Shown: positions 35,775-44,014 of the stretch, one piece after another | Layout of the letters: every line of letters begins with the position of its first letter | Numbering within the stretch: the stretch's first letter is position 1 | Assembly: GCF_900111245.1 (NCBI RefSeq) | Contig: NZ_FOGO01000019.1 | Span: 62,001-126,000, forward strand | Source of the DNA: Streptomyces qinglanensis | GTDB lineage: Bacteria; Actinomycetota; Actinomycetes; Streptomycetales; Streptomycetaceae | Length of the DNA stretch: 64,000 bases | Direction: 5' to 3' | Program-made: the position numbers and the translations under genes | The notes under the pieces: model-generated | Database searches by the model: none | The model's input: only the letters and a program-made list of their open reading frames with translations | What the model was told of the DNA's origin: nothing

Positions 35775-36584
35775 GTGACCACGACCGCAGACAGCGCCAC
35801 CATCACCTCCCAGAACCGTGCAGCTCAGGCAACAGCTCAGCCGATCGACGACATTCAGCCGGTGAATGAAGCCATGAACGCGGAGATTCAGGATGGCCAA
35901 CAGGCTAAGCGTTCGCTTCCAGGACGACCTCCAGGCATCCGCGCGGACAGTTCGGGGCTCACCGATCGGCAGCGCCGGGTGATCGAGGTGATCCGCGATT
36001 CGGTGCAGCGGCGCGGCTACCCGCCGTCCATGCGCGAGATCGGTCAGGCTGTCGGACTCTCCAGCACCTCCTCGGTGGCGCACCAACTGATGGCCCTGGA
36101 GCGGAAGGGCTTCCTGCGCCGCGACCCGCACCGCCCCCGCGCCTACGAGGTGCGCGGCTCCGACGCGCCGAGCAGTACGCAGGCGGCCGCCGACACCACC
36201 GGCAAACCGTCCGCCTCCTACGTCCCGCTGGTGGGCCGTATCGCCGCGGGCGGCCCGATCCTCGCCGAGGAATCGGTCGAAGACGTCTTCCCGCTGCCGC
36301 GCCAACTGGTCGGCGACGGTGAGCTCTTCGTCCTGAAGGTCATCGGCGACTCCATGGTCGAGGCCGCGATCTGCGACGGCGACTGGGTCACCGTCCGGCG
36401 CCAGCCCGTCGCGGAGAACGGCGACATCGTCGCCGCGATGCTGGACGGCGAGGCCACCGTGAAGCGCTTCAAGCGCGAGGACGGGCACGTGTGGCTGCTG
36501 CCGCACAACTCCTCGTACCAGCCCATCCCGGGCGACGACGCCACGATCCTCGGCAAGGTCGTCGCCGTCCTCCGCAGGGTCTGA
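35775..36584 (+). CDS. lexA: SOS repressor LexA
   Basis: A 269-residue LexA. The N-terminal ~60 residues (TTTADSATITSQNRAAQATA...) are an extension usual in Streptomyces. The winged helix is 'LTDRQRRVIEVIRDSVQRRG' with 'PSMREIGQAVGLSSTSSVAHQ'. The self-cleavage site Ala-Gly is in 'VGRIAAGGPI'. The Ser of the Ser-Lys dyad is in 'VIGDSMVEAAICDGD' and Lys in 'EATVKRFKRE'. On DNA damage RecA filament stimulates cleavage and frees the regulon. The GTG at 35775 has GAGAGGGG 6 nt upstream; an SOS box precedes it. The gene converges with the DinG-like helicase gene, which may be part of the SOS response although no box was found there. Confidence 0.96.
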   Translation: MTTTADSATITSQNRAAQATAQPIDDIQPVNEAMNAEIQDGQQAKRSLPGRPPGIRADSSGLTDRQRRVIEVIRDSVQRRGYPPSMREIGQAVGLSSTSSVAHQLMALERKGFLRRDPHRPRAYEVRGSDAPSSTQAAADTTGKPSASYVPLVGRIAAGGPILAEESVEDVFPLPRQLVGDGELFVLKVIGDSMVEAAICDGDWVTVRRQPVAENGDIVAAMLDGEATVKRFKREDGHVWLLPHNSSYQPIPGDDATILGKVVAVLRRV

Positions 36585-36781
36585 GCGCTGCCCCGGCGTT
36601 CGACCGACAGGCAGCGAGACGGCCGCATGCTCGCGGGCCGCGCCTGCTCGCCGCCGACCGAAGGCTACGGGCCGCTGGTTCCCTGCACCCCGGGACCGGC
36701 GGCCCGCCGTCGTACCGGAAGCCGCAGAGCGCCGCTGAAGCGGCGCCAGAACTCCGGCCTCGCTCCCACCCCCGCACTCGT
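36585..36781. other. lexA 3' flank
   Basis: A 3' spacer with no gene supported; it leads into the 9-bp tandem repeat. No strong terminator stem was found, so the repeat tract may itself slow or end convergent transcription. Confidence 0.4.
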
Positions 36782-36844
36782 GCAGCCCGCGCAGCCCGTG
36801 CAGCCCGCGCAGCCCGCGCAGCCCGCGCAGCCCGCGCAGCCCGC
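36782..36844. repeat. Seven-copy 9-bp tandem repeat between lexA and the DinG-like gene
   Basis: GCAGCCCGC repeats seven times without a gap; only copy 2 differs (GCAGCCCGT). It ends 8 bp before the stop codon of the convergent helicase gene. Open frames reading it give Ala-Ala-Arg or Cys-Ala-Gly repeats but none is a convincing gene. Copy number is likely to vary between strains. Confidence 0.9.
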
Positions 36845-36852
36845 GGGCACGT

Positions 36853-38844
36853 CTACCCCTTCTTTGCTGCCTCGTCGATGGCCGAGAGGGAGCGGCGGAC
36901 CTGGTTGCGGTCCGTCGTGTACCAGAAGTCGGGCATGGAGGTCCGCAGAAAGCCGCCGTAGCGCGCTCGCTGCAGCCGCGGATCCAGCACCGCGACCACA
37001 CCCCGATCCCCCGTCGCGCGGACGAGCCGGCCGGCGCCCTGGGCCATCAGCAGCGCCGCATGTGTGGCCGCCACCGCCATGAAGCCGTTGCCGCCGGACT
37101 CCTCCACCGCCTTCTGCCGGGCGCTCATCAGCGGATCGTCCGGGCGCGGGAACGGCACCCTGTCCATCACCACCAGTTGGCAGTTCGGCCCCGGGACGTC
37201 CACGCCCTGCCACAGCGACAGCGTGCCGAACAGACAGGTCTCCGCGTCGTCCGCGAAGCGTCTGATGAGTTCGCCGAGCGTCTCCTCCCCCTGGAGCAGG
37301 ATGGGGAGCCCCAGCCTGCCGCGCAGTTCCTCCGCGGCGGCCCGCGCACCCCGCATGGAGGAGAAGAGCCCCAGGGTGCGCCCGCCCGCCGCTTCCACCA
37401 GCTCCGCGAGCTCGTCGAGCATGTCGCTGCGCTGGACGTCCCGGCCGGGGGGATTCAGATGTCCGGCGACGTAGAGGATGCCCTGCCTGCGGTAGTCGAA
37501 CGGGGAGCCGACGTCCAGCCCGCTCCACACGGGCATCGCGTCGTCCTCGCTCTTCCCTTCTCCGTCGGTCCCCCTGATCCCCTCCGGCGCGAGGCCGAGT
37601 GAGGCACCGACGCCGTTGAAGTCCCCGCCCAGTTTGAGCGTGGCGGAGGTCAGAATGACGGAGCGGTCGGTGAAGAGCTTCTCGCGCAGCAACCCGGAGA
37701 CGGACAGCGGCGCCACCCGCAGCGACGCCCCGTACCGCTCGTGCCGCTCGTACCACAGGACATCGAACTCGGAGTGCTCCAGGATGCGTTCGGCCACGTC
37801 GTGGATGTTCTCGATCGCCGCCTTGGCCTGCTTGCGGACCGCGTCCTCGTCCTGGACCGAGGAGTCACGTGTGTTGCCCAGTGCGCTGAGACAGCTCCGC
37901 CCGGCGTCGCGCAGCGCCATCAGGGCGTACTCCAGGTCTTCCGGGACGGCCTCCAGCCGGCCCGGCAGGGCGAGCTCCATCAGCCGTTCGAAGGTCTCGG
38001 AGGCGGTCTGGAGCTGATCGGCCGCCTTCTCGTCCACCAGCTTGGCGACACGGCGCACCGCGCGGCTGACGCTGCCCGGAGTGAGCTCGCCGGTGGCCAC
38101 ACCCGTGACCCGGGAGACCAGCTCGTGCGCCTCGTCGACGATGAGCACCTCGTGGCCGGGGAGCACGGGGGCGCCCTCGATGGCGTCGATGGCCAGCAGC
38201 GCGTGGTTGGTGACGATCACGTCGGCGAGCTTGGCCCGCTCCCGGGCGGCCTCCGCGAAGCATTCGGCACCGTACGCGCACTTGGAAGCGCCGAGGCACT
38301 CGCGGGAAGAGACCGAGACCTGGCCCCAGGCGCGGTCGGAGACGCCGGGCTTGAGGTCGTCCCGGTCGCCCGTCTCCGTCTCGTCCGACCAGTCGCGCAG
38401 CCGCAGCAGGTCCTTGCCGAGCTTGGAGGTGGGGGTCGCGCTCTCGAAGGGGTCGAAGAGGCCGTCCTCCTCTTCCTGCGGCACTCCCTCATGGAGCCGG
38501 TGCAGGCACAGGTAGTTCGACCGCCCCTTGAGCATGGCGAACTCCGGGCGGCGCCGCAGCAGCGGATGGAGCGCCTCGACGGTGCGTGGCAGGTCGCGCT
38601 CGACCAGTTGCCGCTGCAGCGCGAGCGTGGCGGTGGCCACCACGACCCGCTCCCCGTGGGCGAGTGCGGGGACCAGGTAGCCGAGGGATTTCCCGGTGCC
38701 GGTGCCCGCCTGTACGAGGAGGTGGCGGCCGTCTTCGACAGCCTCGGCCACTGCCTCGGCCATGGCGGCCTGACCTGGGCGTTCCGTGCCTTTGACGGCG
38801 GTGACTGCGGCCTGGAGGAGTTCGGTGACGGCGGGCTTGCTCAT
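36853..38844 (-). CDS. DinG/XPD-type ATP-dependent DNA helicase
   Basis: A 663-residue superfamily 2 helicase. 'ERPGQAAMAEAVAEAVEDGRH' (Q-like motif) and Walker A 'AGTGTGKS' are at about residues 23-52; 'VIVDEAHELVSRV' is the DEAH box. Four cysteines for a 4Fe-4S cluster are 'NYLCLHR', 'SRECLGASKCAYGAECF'. Motifs V-VI are 'TLSLWQGVDVPG' and 'QGAGRLVRATGDRGVVAVLD'. Substrate is probably R-loops, D-loops or damaged DNA 5' overhangs. Streptomycetes encode several such helicases, so the symbol dinG is not given. TAAGGT ends 9 nt before the ATG, which has no ribosome site. It converges on lexA. Confidence 0.9.
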   Translation of the reverse strand: MSKPAVTELLQAAVTAVKGTERPGQAAMAEAVAEAVEDGRHLLVQAGTGTGKSLGYLVPALAHGERVVVATATLALQRQLVERDLPRTVEALHPLLRRRPEFAMLKGRSNYLCLHRLHEGVPQEEEDGLFDPFESATPTSKLGKDLLRLRDWSDETETGDRDDLKPGVSDRAWGQVSVSSRECLGASKCAYGAECFAEAARERAKLADVIVTNHALLAIDAIEGAPVLPGHEVLIVDEAHELVSRVTGVATGELTPGSVSRAVRRVAKLVDEKAADQLQTASETFERLMELALPGRLEAVPEDLEYALMALRDAGRSCLSALGNTRDSSVQDEDAVRKQAKAAIENIHDVAERILEHSEFDVLWYERHERYGASLRVAPLSVSGLLREKLFTDRSVILTSATLKLGGDFNGVGASLGLAPEGIRGTDGEGKSEDDAMPVWSGLDVGSPFDYRRQGILYVAGHLNPPGRDVQRSDMLDELAELVEAAGGRTLGLFSSMRGARAAAEELRGRLGLPILLQGEETLGELIRRFADDAETCLFGTLSLWQGVDVPGPNCQLVVMDRVPFPRPDDPLMSARQKAVEESGGNGFMAVAATHAALLMAQGAGRLVRATGDRGVVAVLDPRLQRARYGGFLRTSMPDFWYTTDRNQVRRSLSAIDEAAKKG

Positions 38845-38998
38845 AGACCCGACACCTTACGCGGCACCACTGACACTCCGCTCGGCTGCTTCCCTGTGCG
38901 CACGATTCCTTCCGGCCACGACCGGATCGGCCCGAGCGGGAGCGCTCCGTGTCCGCATGGGCACGCCCGGTCCGGTCGGCGAGGGAGTGGTTCCGTCC

Positions 38999-40801
38999 TC
39001 AGTGCAGCGGATTGCGCACCGTCCCGTGCACGGCCGCGTGCGGACGCTCGGACCTGTCGCGGTAGCCGTCGGTGTGCAGCCGGTTGCGGTTGAGGCAGAG
39101 ACGTTCGATGCGCGGGGTCAGCAGATCGAACGTCTCGAACCGGGGTTTCAGCACCGGGAAGCGCGCGTGGTAGCGGTCGATCTCGGCACGTACGAGTGAC
39201 CAGAAGTCGCGCTCGCTGACCCCGAGCTGGACCTCGCACAGCGGGGCGAGGTAGCGGAAGACCCCCACGAAGAGCGCGGAGTGAATGAACTGCGTCAGGA
39301 ACATGGGCGGTTCGCTCAGCAGGACCCCCCGGACGTCCCCCGGCATGGAGTCGAGCTCGGGAACCGGCTCGGCGCTGACGTTGACGTCGTCCACGAAGTC
39401 CTTCATCGCCAGCCGGGTCGGGACGTCGCGCTCGTCGAAGACGACGATGGCGTTCTCCCCGTGCGGGGAGAACACCGTGCCGTAGCGGTAGAGGAAGTGC
39501 AGCAGCGGCGGCAGCAGCGCCGCGAACAGGTGCCTGAGCCAGGTCCGGGGCTCCAGGCCCGAGCGCGCCACCAGTTCCGCTGTGAGGGAGTTGCCGTCCG
39601 CGTCGGTGTGGATCAGGGAGGCGAGCGTGCGCGCCCGCTCGTCGGGGTCGAGCAGCGGGGCGAGGGGTTCGCGCCAGATGCAGCCGAGGAGTTCGCGGTA
39701 CTGGTAGGGCACGTCGCCGAGCGGCTCGTACACCGGGTGCGGGACTCCCACCGAGGCGACCTCGCCCAGCAGAATCACCCGGCACTCCTCGGCGAGGAAC
39801 GGATCCTGGTCCCGCAGTCCCTGCACCCAGCCGGTGACGGACGGCGCGGCGAGCGTGCGGTCGGTCGGCAGACCGCGCCAGACGAGCGTGTTGAGAATGG
39901 CGAGCGGCAGCTTGACGGTGTGCCGGTCGGGCCTGCTGACGTTGAGGAACGTACGGATGGACTGCTGGGGCAGCCGCATGTCCCCGTCCGTCGGCAGCGG
40001 AAGGATCTCCTGCGCCGCCACCTGCGCGGCGAACAGAGGCACGACGGTCTCGTCCCACTGCCAGGGGTGCACCGGCATGCAGAGGTAGTCCTGGGGCGCC
40101 AGTCCGCGCGAGGTCAGCCGCTCCCGGAACGCGGTACGTGTCTCCTCGCCCAGCTCGCGCGCGTACAGCTCCCCCGCGTCGGCGAGCCGCGGTGTGCCGC
40201 GGTACTGCGCCAGCCGCCGGTGCACGGCGAGCCAGGGCAGCGGATGCGCCGTGCGGGCCTCGGGCGCCCAGTCCGCGGCGTCGCGGCCGGAGAAGCCGAG
40301 CCGTCCCTTGTTGGCCACCAGCCAGGGGTGTCCCGTCATGTGCCCCTCCAGCTCGGCGTACCCCAGCGAGGCGAGGGTGCCGGCGGGCAGTTCGGAGGAC
40401 AGCAGTCCGGCGTCCGCGGTGAGTGTGGCGGTCAGCTCGCGGAGGTAGTGGCCGGCCGTCTCACCGCTGAGACCCAGCAGGGACCTGGCCCGGGAGAGGA
40501 AGCTCAGCGGGTCCGGGGCCGGCTCGAGCGAGGAGGCGTCGACGCTCCAGTGCCCGTAGGCGCCGCGGCGGGCCCGGAAGCGGACGGTGAGCTCCTCGTC
40601 CACCCGGAGGGCGTAGCAGCCGGGCACGCCACCGGGCGCGGACTGCGGCTGCAGGATCTCCTCGTAGGAGAACTCGGCGATCAGCTTGGCCAGCAGCCGC
40701 CGGGAGGCACGGGCCCAGTGCTCCGGCCCTCTCCCGAGGCCGGCGGGGACGGATAGCGGGGCTACGTCATGTGCGGAGGACGAGGAGGAGGTTCGGGACA
40801 C
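38999..40801 (-). CDS. NIS siderophore synthetase, DesD-like (IucA/IucC family)
   Basis: A 600-residue NRPS-independent siderophore synthetase. Family motifs: 'TGHPWLVANKGRLGFSG' (nucleotide site; the DesD-type single-HP version), 'MPVHPWQWDETVVPLF', 'QQSIRTFLNVSRPDRHTVKL', 'FSPHGENAIVVFDERDVP', 'LAMKDFVDDVNVS', and a C-terminal FhuF-like part (FLTQFIHSALFVGVF). It adenylates a carboxylate and condenses it with an amine or hydroxylamine. By clade it should act on monoamides or hydroxamate monomers. The GTG at 40801 has AAGGAG 8 nt upstream; an 18-residue longer frame is not needed. It is the last gene of the operon with the acyltransferase and the IucA-like synthetase. Confidence 0.9.
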   Translation of the reverse strand: MSRTSSSSSAHDVAPLSVPAGLGRGPEHWARASRRLLAKLIAEFSYEEILQPQSAPGGVPGCYALRVDEELTVRFRARRGAYGHWSVDASSLEPAPDPLSFLSRARSLLGLSGETAGHYLRELTATLTADAGLLSSELPAGTLASLGYAELEGHMTGHPWLVANKGRLGFSGRDAADWAPEARTAHPLPWLAVHRRLAQYRGTPRLADAGELYARELGEETRTAFRERLTSRGLAPQDYLCMPVHPWQWDETVVPLFAAQVAAQEILPLPTDGDMRLPQQSIRTFLNVSRPDRHTVKLPLAILNTLVWRGLPTDRTLAAPSVTGWVQGLRDQDPFLAEECRVILLGEVASVGVPHPVYEPLGDVPYQYRELLGCIWREPLAPLLDPDERARTLASLIHTDADGNSLTAELVARSGLEPRTWLRHLFAALLPPLLHFLYRYGTVFSPHGENAIVVFDERDVPTRLAMKDFVDDVNVSAEPVPELDSMPGDVRGVLLSEPPMFLTQFIHSALFVGVFRYLAPLCEVQLGVSERDFWSLVRAEIDRYHARFPVLKPRFETFDLLTPRIERLCLNRNRLHTDGYRDRSERPHAAVHGTVRNPLH

Positions 40802-40873
40802 AGAGGTTGCTCCTTGCGGGAGGCGTGGATTCAGATGGCGGTGGCCGCGCGGCACCCGGCAGCGGCCACCGGG

Positions 40874-41701
40874 TCAGAACGCGTGGCGCGGCTCGCGGTC
40901 CCGCACCATCAGGGCGGCGCGCTTGCCGGGGAGCTCGACCTCGGCACTGCGCCGGAACCCGGCACCGAGGAACGCGGCGAGCGAGGGGGCGTTGCGCACG
41001 TCGGGCTCCGCCAGGACACGCGTGCACCGGGGGCGCTGCGCCAGCACGAGGTCGGCGACCGTGCGCAGCAGCAGTGTGCCCAGGCCCCGTCCGCGGTGCG
41101 CGGCGCCGCCGACGAGCAGGTGCACCCCGGTGTCGTGCGGCCGCACCCGGCAGTGCCGGGCGAGGGGGTCGAGGTCGGCGCGGTAGAGCTCCCAGTAGCT
41201 CATGGGCACACCGTCGAGGACGCCGAGAAAGGGGGCGCTGCGCCCGTCCCCGTCCAACTGGGGCCGCACATGTGCCTCGGTCACCCGCTCGGGCCCGGCC
41301 AGCTCCCAGAAGGCCGCCACCACCGGGTCGTTCATCCAGCCGGTGAGCAGCGGCAGGTCACCGGGGAGCCCGACCGGCACGAGCCGGAAGAGGCCGGCCG
41401 CGGTCGGGACCGGGGGCCAGCTTCCGGGAGCGTCCAGCAGATCCGCGGGTGGGACGGCGGCACCTGCTGCTGCGTCGGTGGGCGCCGGAGGTGCACCGGC
41501 AGCGGCGCGGGACGGCTCGGCAGCGGTCCGGCCCGATGCGGCCACGGCGCGCTGCGGCCGCGGGTGACCGGCGCGGTGTTCGTCGGGGTTCCGGCCGGCG
41601 GTGGTGAGGGGATCGTCGCTGCGGGTGCCGGAGCCGGGCGCCGCCGGTTCCGCGTCGGCGGTACCGGCAGGCGGCGCGGAGTCCGGCTGAGGGTGCGGCA
41701 T
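40874..41701 (-). CDS. GNAT-family acyltransferase of siderophore assembly (IucB/DesC-like)
   Basis: A 275-residue protein. The first ~90 residues are Pro/Ala-rich and disordered. The GNAT/RimJ-type domain follows: 'FRLVPVGLPGDLPLLTGWMN' , 'PVVAAFWELAGPERVTEAHV', 'PMSYWELYRADLDPLARH', acetyl-CoA loop 'GGAAHRGRGLGTLLLRTVAD' and 'VLAEPDVRNAPSLAAFLGAGF'. This set is that of enzymes acylating N-hydroxylysine, N-hydroxycadaverine or similar amines before NIS condensation. No matching hydroxylase or decarboxylase gene is nearby, so substrate supply comes from elsewhere. The ATG has GGAGAGGAG about 8 nt upstream. It sits between the two NIS synthetases, 72 and 40 bp away. Confidence 0.87.
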   Translation of the reverse strand: MPHPQPDSAPPAGTADAEPAAPGSGTRSDDPLTTAGRNPDEHRAGHPRPQRAVAASGRTAAEPSRAAAGAPPAPTDAAAGAAVPPADLLDAPGSWPPVPTAAGLFRLVPVGLPGDLPLLTGWMNDPVVAAFWELAGPERVTEAHVRPQLDGDGRSAPFLGVLDGVPMSYWELYRADLDPLARHCRVRPHDTGVHLLVGGAAHRGRGLGTLLLRTVADLVLAQRPRCTRVLAEPDVRNAPSLAAFLGAGFRRSAEVELPGKRAALMVRDREPRHAF

Positions 41702-41741
41702 GACGACGTCTCCTCTCCTGCGGGGGCCGGAGGCCAGGGGG

Positions 41742-43724
41742 TCAGGGGGCTAGTGGGTTGTCGAGGGTGACGTAGACGGACTGGGTGTCGACCGGACCGA
41801 CGAGTTCGTCCAGGCCGTGCAATCGGGTGAGCAGGTTCGCCTTGCAGCGCAGCGTCGGGGAATCGAGGAGCAGCGCGGGCAGCGGAGAGGCGGGGTCCTG
41901 GCGTGCCGCGTCCTGCAGAAAGCGACGGAGCGCCGCGAGCAGCACCGTTTCGTCTGCGAGCTGCTGGGCACCGAATGCGCCGATGAGGCCGAGGATGTTG
42001 TTGATGCCCAGGTAGTAGGCGAAGCGTTCGTCGGTGACGTCGTCCGCGACGAAGGTGTCGCTCTCCACTCCGAGTTCCAGGCCGGGCAACTGGCGGGTGA
42101 GTGCGTCCCGGCGCGACGTGCGGAAGTAGTACCCCTGGTTGTCCCGATAGCGTCCGCCCGTGGGCCAGCCGTGTGCGTCCAGCAGTACGAGGGTGTTCTG
42201 CTGGTGGGCCTCCAGGGCGATGCCCCCGTGTGCGTCCAGCCAGAGGATGGGCCCCACCACGGTGTCCAGATAGCGCAGGAACCACTCGGCGGCCACCGCG
42301 CCCACCGGCCGCCTGGTGCGCCGGGCGAGCGCGTGCACCACGGCTCCGAGCCGGGAGAGCAGCGCTCCGGACGAGGCGGGGGATCCGGGGACGGGCTGGG
42401 CGGGGACGGGCGCGGTCAGTCCGGCGAGGCAGACGGCGTCCTCGCCCGCGCCGAAGGGGTTGTGCCGTACGACGGTGTCGAAACCGGGCACGCGCCCCTC
42501 ACCGGGGACGTCGACACCGAGCCAGGCGGGGTCCCGCACGATGTCGAAGGAGGGATGAGCGGCGCGCCAGGCGCTGCCGAGCCCGCCGCGCAGCAGCCGG
42601 TGCATCTCCACGCCGCGCAGCAGTTCCTTGCGGAGGTTCTCGCGGCGCGAGTTGGTGATGCGCAGCCCCACCGAGAGCTTGAGCATCGCGCTGCTGTCCG
42701 GCCGGAAGACGGTGCGCACCGAGGAGGTGGGGCTCCAGCACTCCCCCGTCCGGCCCAGGTCGTGCAGGAGTCCGACATCCAGCAGGGCCCGGACCACGCG
42801 GCTGTGCTGCACCTCCCGGGCCTGCCACGGATGCAGGGGCACCGGTACGCATTCCTCGGGGAGGCGGCCGGCCAGTGCGCGCCCGCTCAGGCGGAGTGCG
42901 AGCTGGGTGACCGGTACGGGCTTGCCGCGGTCGGTCCAGGCGGAGTCCCCCGCGAGCACCGAGCGGTGCACGGCCATCCAGTGCAGCGGGAAGCTGCCGC
43001 GCAGTTCGGGCGAGTAGGCGCCCTCCTCTGCGTCGGAGAGGCCCTCGCGGCTCTTGGGGGTGGGGTGCAGGGGATGGCCGAAGAGCAGCGCCTGCTCGCC
43101 GTCGAGGAACGGGCCGGTGCCGGGCGGGGGCGCGGGGTGGTCACGCCTGTGGGCGAGGAACCGGGCGGTGCGCTGGACGGAGTCGGCGACGCGGCCCACG
43201 AGTGCGGCGTTCTCCCCGGCTCCCGCATCCTCGGCTGCGTCCTCGGCTGCGTCCTCGGCTGCGTGCTCGGCCGAGCCGGGGTGCCGGCCGGCGTGCGCGG
43301 CCTCGCGTCCGATCAGGGCGGCGACCGCGACGGCCTGCAGCGGAGCGGCGGCATCCGGTGCGCCCTCCAGGTGCGGCGGGTCGAAACGGTGCCAGCCGAC
43401 CGGCGACCAGTGCCGTACCGGAACCAGCAGCGCGGTGCCGCTGGCGGACAGCGGGATGCGCAGCACTCCGTTCCGCGGGGCCTCGGGGGCGGTTTCGCGG
43501 ACCCAGCAGCGCAGCAGGTTCTCCACCGCGGCCGCGTCGGCCGCCGCACGGGGATCCGGGTGTTCCAGCGGATCACGCCGCGGCGTGCACGCGTGGTGCT
43601 GCGGGGGCTCCTGGTCGGACGGCGCGAGACGGCGCTCCTGCTGGGGGACCATCGGCTCGATCAGGTCGGCGAGCCTCCGACGGACCGGTTCCGTCGGCTC
43701 GTCGGCTCCGGAGCGCGCGTTCAC
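41742..43724 (-). CDS. NIS siderophore synthetase, IucA-like
   Basis: A 660-residue synthetase. Motifs: 'LFGHPLHPTPKSREGL' (HPxHPxxK nucleotide site, the IucA/IucC version), 'VPLHPWQAREVQHS', 'SSVRTVFRPDSSAMLKLSVG', 'ITNSRRENLRKELLRGVEMH', and 'EAHQQNTLVLLDAHGWP'. Citrate-type prochiral acids are the usual substrate of this clade. Residues about 150-170 carry a low-complexity (AEDA)n segment made by a 12-bp tandem repeat. The GTG at 43724 has GGAGGAG 8 nt upstream. First gene of the operon. No iron box was found in the 290-bp promoter region, though an inverted repeat TCCACGG-N3-CCGTGGA is present there. Confidence 0.9.
   Translation of the reverse strand: MNARSGADEPTEPVRRRLADLIEPMVPQQERRLAPSDQEPPQHHACTPRRDPLEHPDPRAAADAAAVENLLRCWVRETAPEAPRNGVLRIPLSASGTALLVPVRHWSPVGWHRFDPPHLEGAPDAAAPLQAVAVAALIGREAAHAGRHPGSAEHAAEDAAEDAAEDAGAGENAALVGRVADSVQRTARFLAHRRDHPAPPPGTGPFLDGEQALLFGHPLHPTPKSREGLSDAEEGAYSPELRGSFPLHWMAVHRSVLAGDSAWTDRGKPVPVTQLALRLSGRALAGRLPEECVPVPLHPWQAREVQHSRVVRALLDVGLLHDLGRTGECWSPTSSVRTVFRPDSSAMLKLSVGLRITNSRRENLRKELLRGVEMHRLLRGGLGSAWRAAHPSFDIVRDPAWLGVDVPGEGRVPGFDTVVRHNPFGAGEDAVCLAGLTAPVPAQPVPGSPASSGALLSRLGAVVHALARRTRRPVGAVAAEWFLRYLDTVVGPILWLDAHGGIALEAHQQNTLVLLDAHGWPTGGRYRDNQGYYFRTSRRDALTRQLPGLELGVESDTFVADDVTDERFAYYLGINNILGLIGAFGAQQLADETVLLAALRRFLQDAARQDPASPLPALLLDSPTLRCKANLLTRLHGLDELVGPVDTQSVYVTLDNPLAP
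43225..43272. repeat. 12-bp tandem repeat inside the IucA-like gene
   Basis: Four units of GCGTCCTCGGCT (with small changes in units 1 and 4) encode the Ala-Glu-Asp-Ala repeat on the minus strand. It stays in frame whatever the copy number, so length variants would still be functional. Confidence 0.85.
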
Positions 43725-43833
43725 TGAAGTCTCCTCCGCTGGTGTCGACCGGGCGCGCCGGGCAGCGAGCCACTGTCCCCCGTACGTACCAACGAGGTGC
43801 ACGGCCCCCGATCACGGCCTGCGGAAAGTTCCC

Positions 43834-43850
43834 TCCACGGTCGCCGTGGA
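43834..43850. promoter_or_regulatory. Inverted repeat in the NIS-operon/protease promoter region
   Basis: TCCACGG and CCGTGGA flank a 3-nt centre, between the divergent NIS operon (start 43724) and the first lipoprotein protease (start 44015). It is a candidate operator or small hairpin; no regulator is implied by the sequence. Confidence 0.4.
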
Positions 43851-44014
43851 ATGCGGAGCACTCGGGGGCGCGCGTGGAGGTCGTGCGCCCCGGGGAACCA
43901 CGGACCCTGCTGTGCCCGTCCCGAACACCACCGGGCATAGTGGGGGCCGCCCTCACCCGGCGAGGTGCATGACAAGTCAACAGGCACGAGATCCACTTCA
44001 GGGGGAGTTCAGCG

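Noticed and set aside
36782..36844. Possible CRISPR or collagen-like repeat protein at the 9-bp array.
   Set aside because: No spacers between units, so not CRISPR; frames across it lack start signals and run into lexA or the helicase gene antisense.
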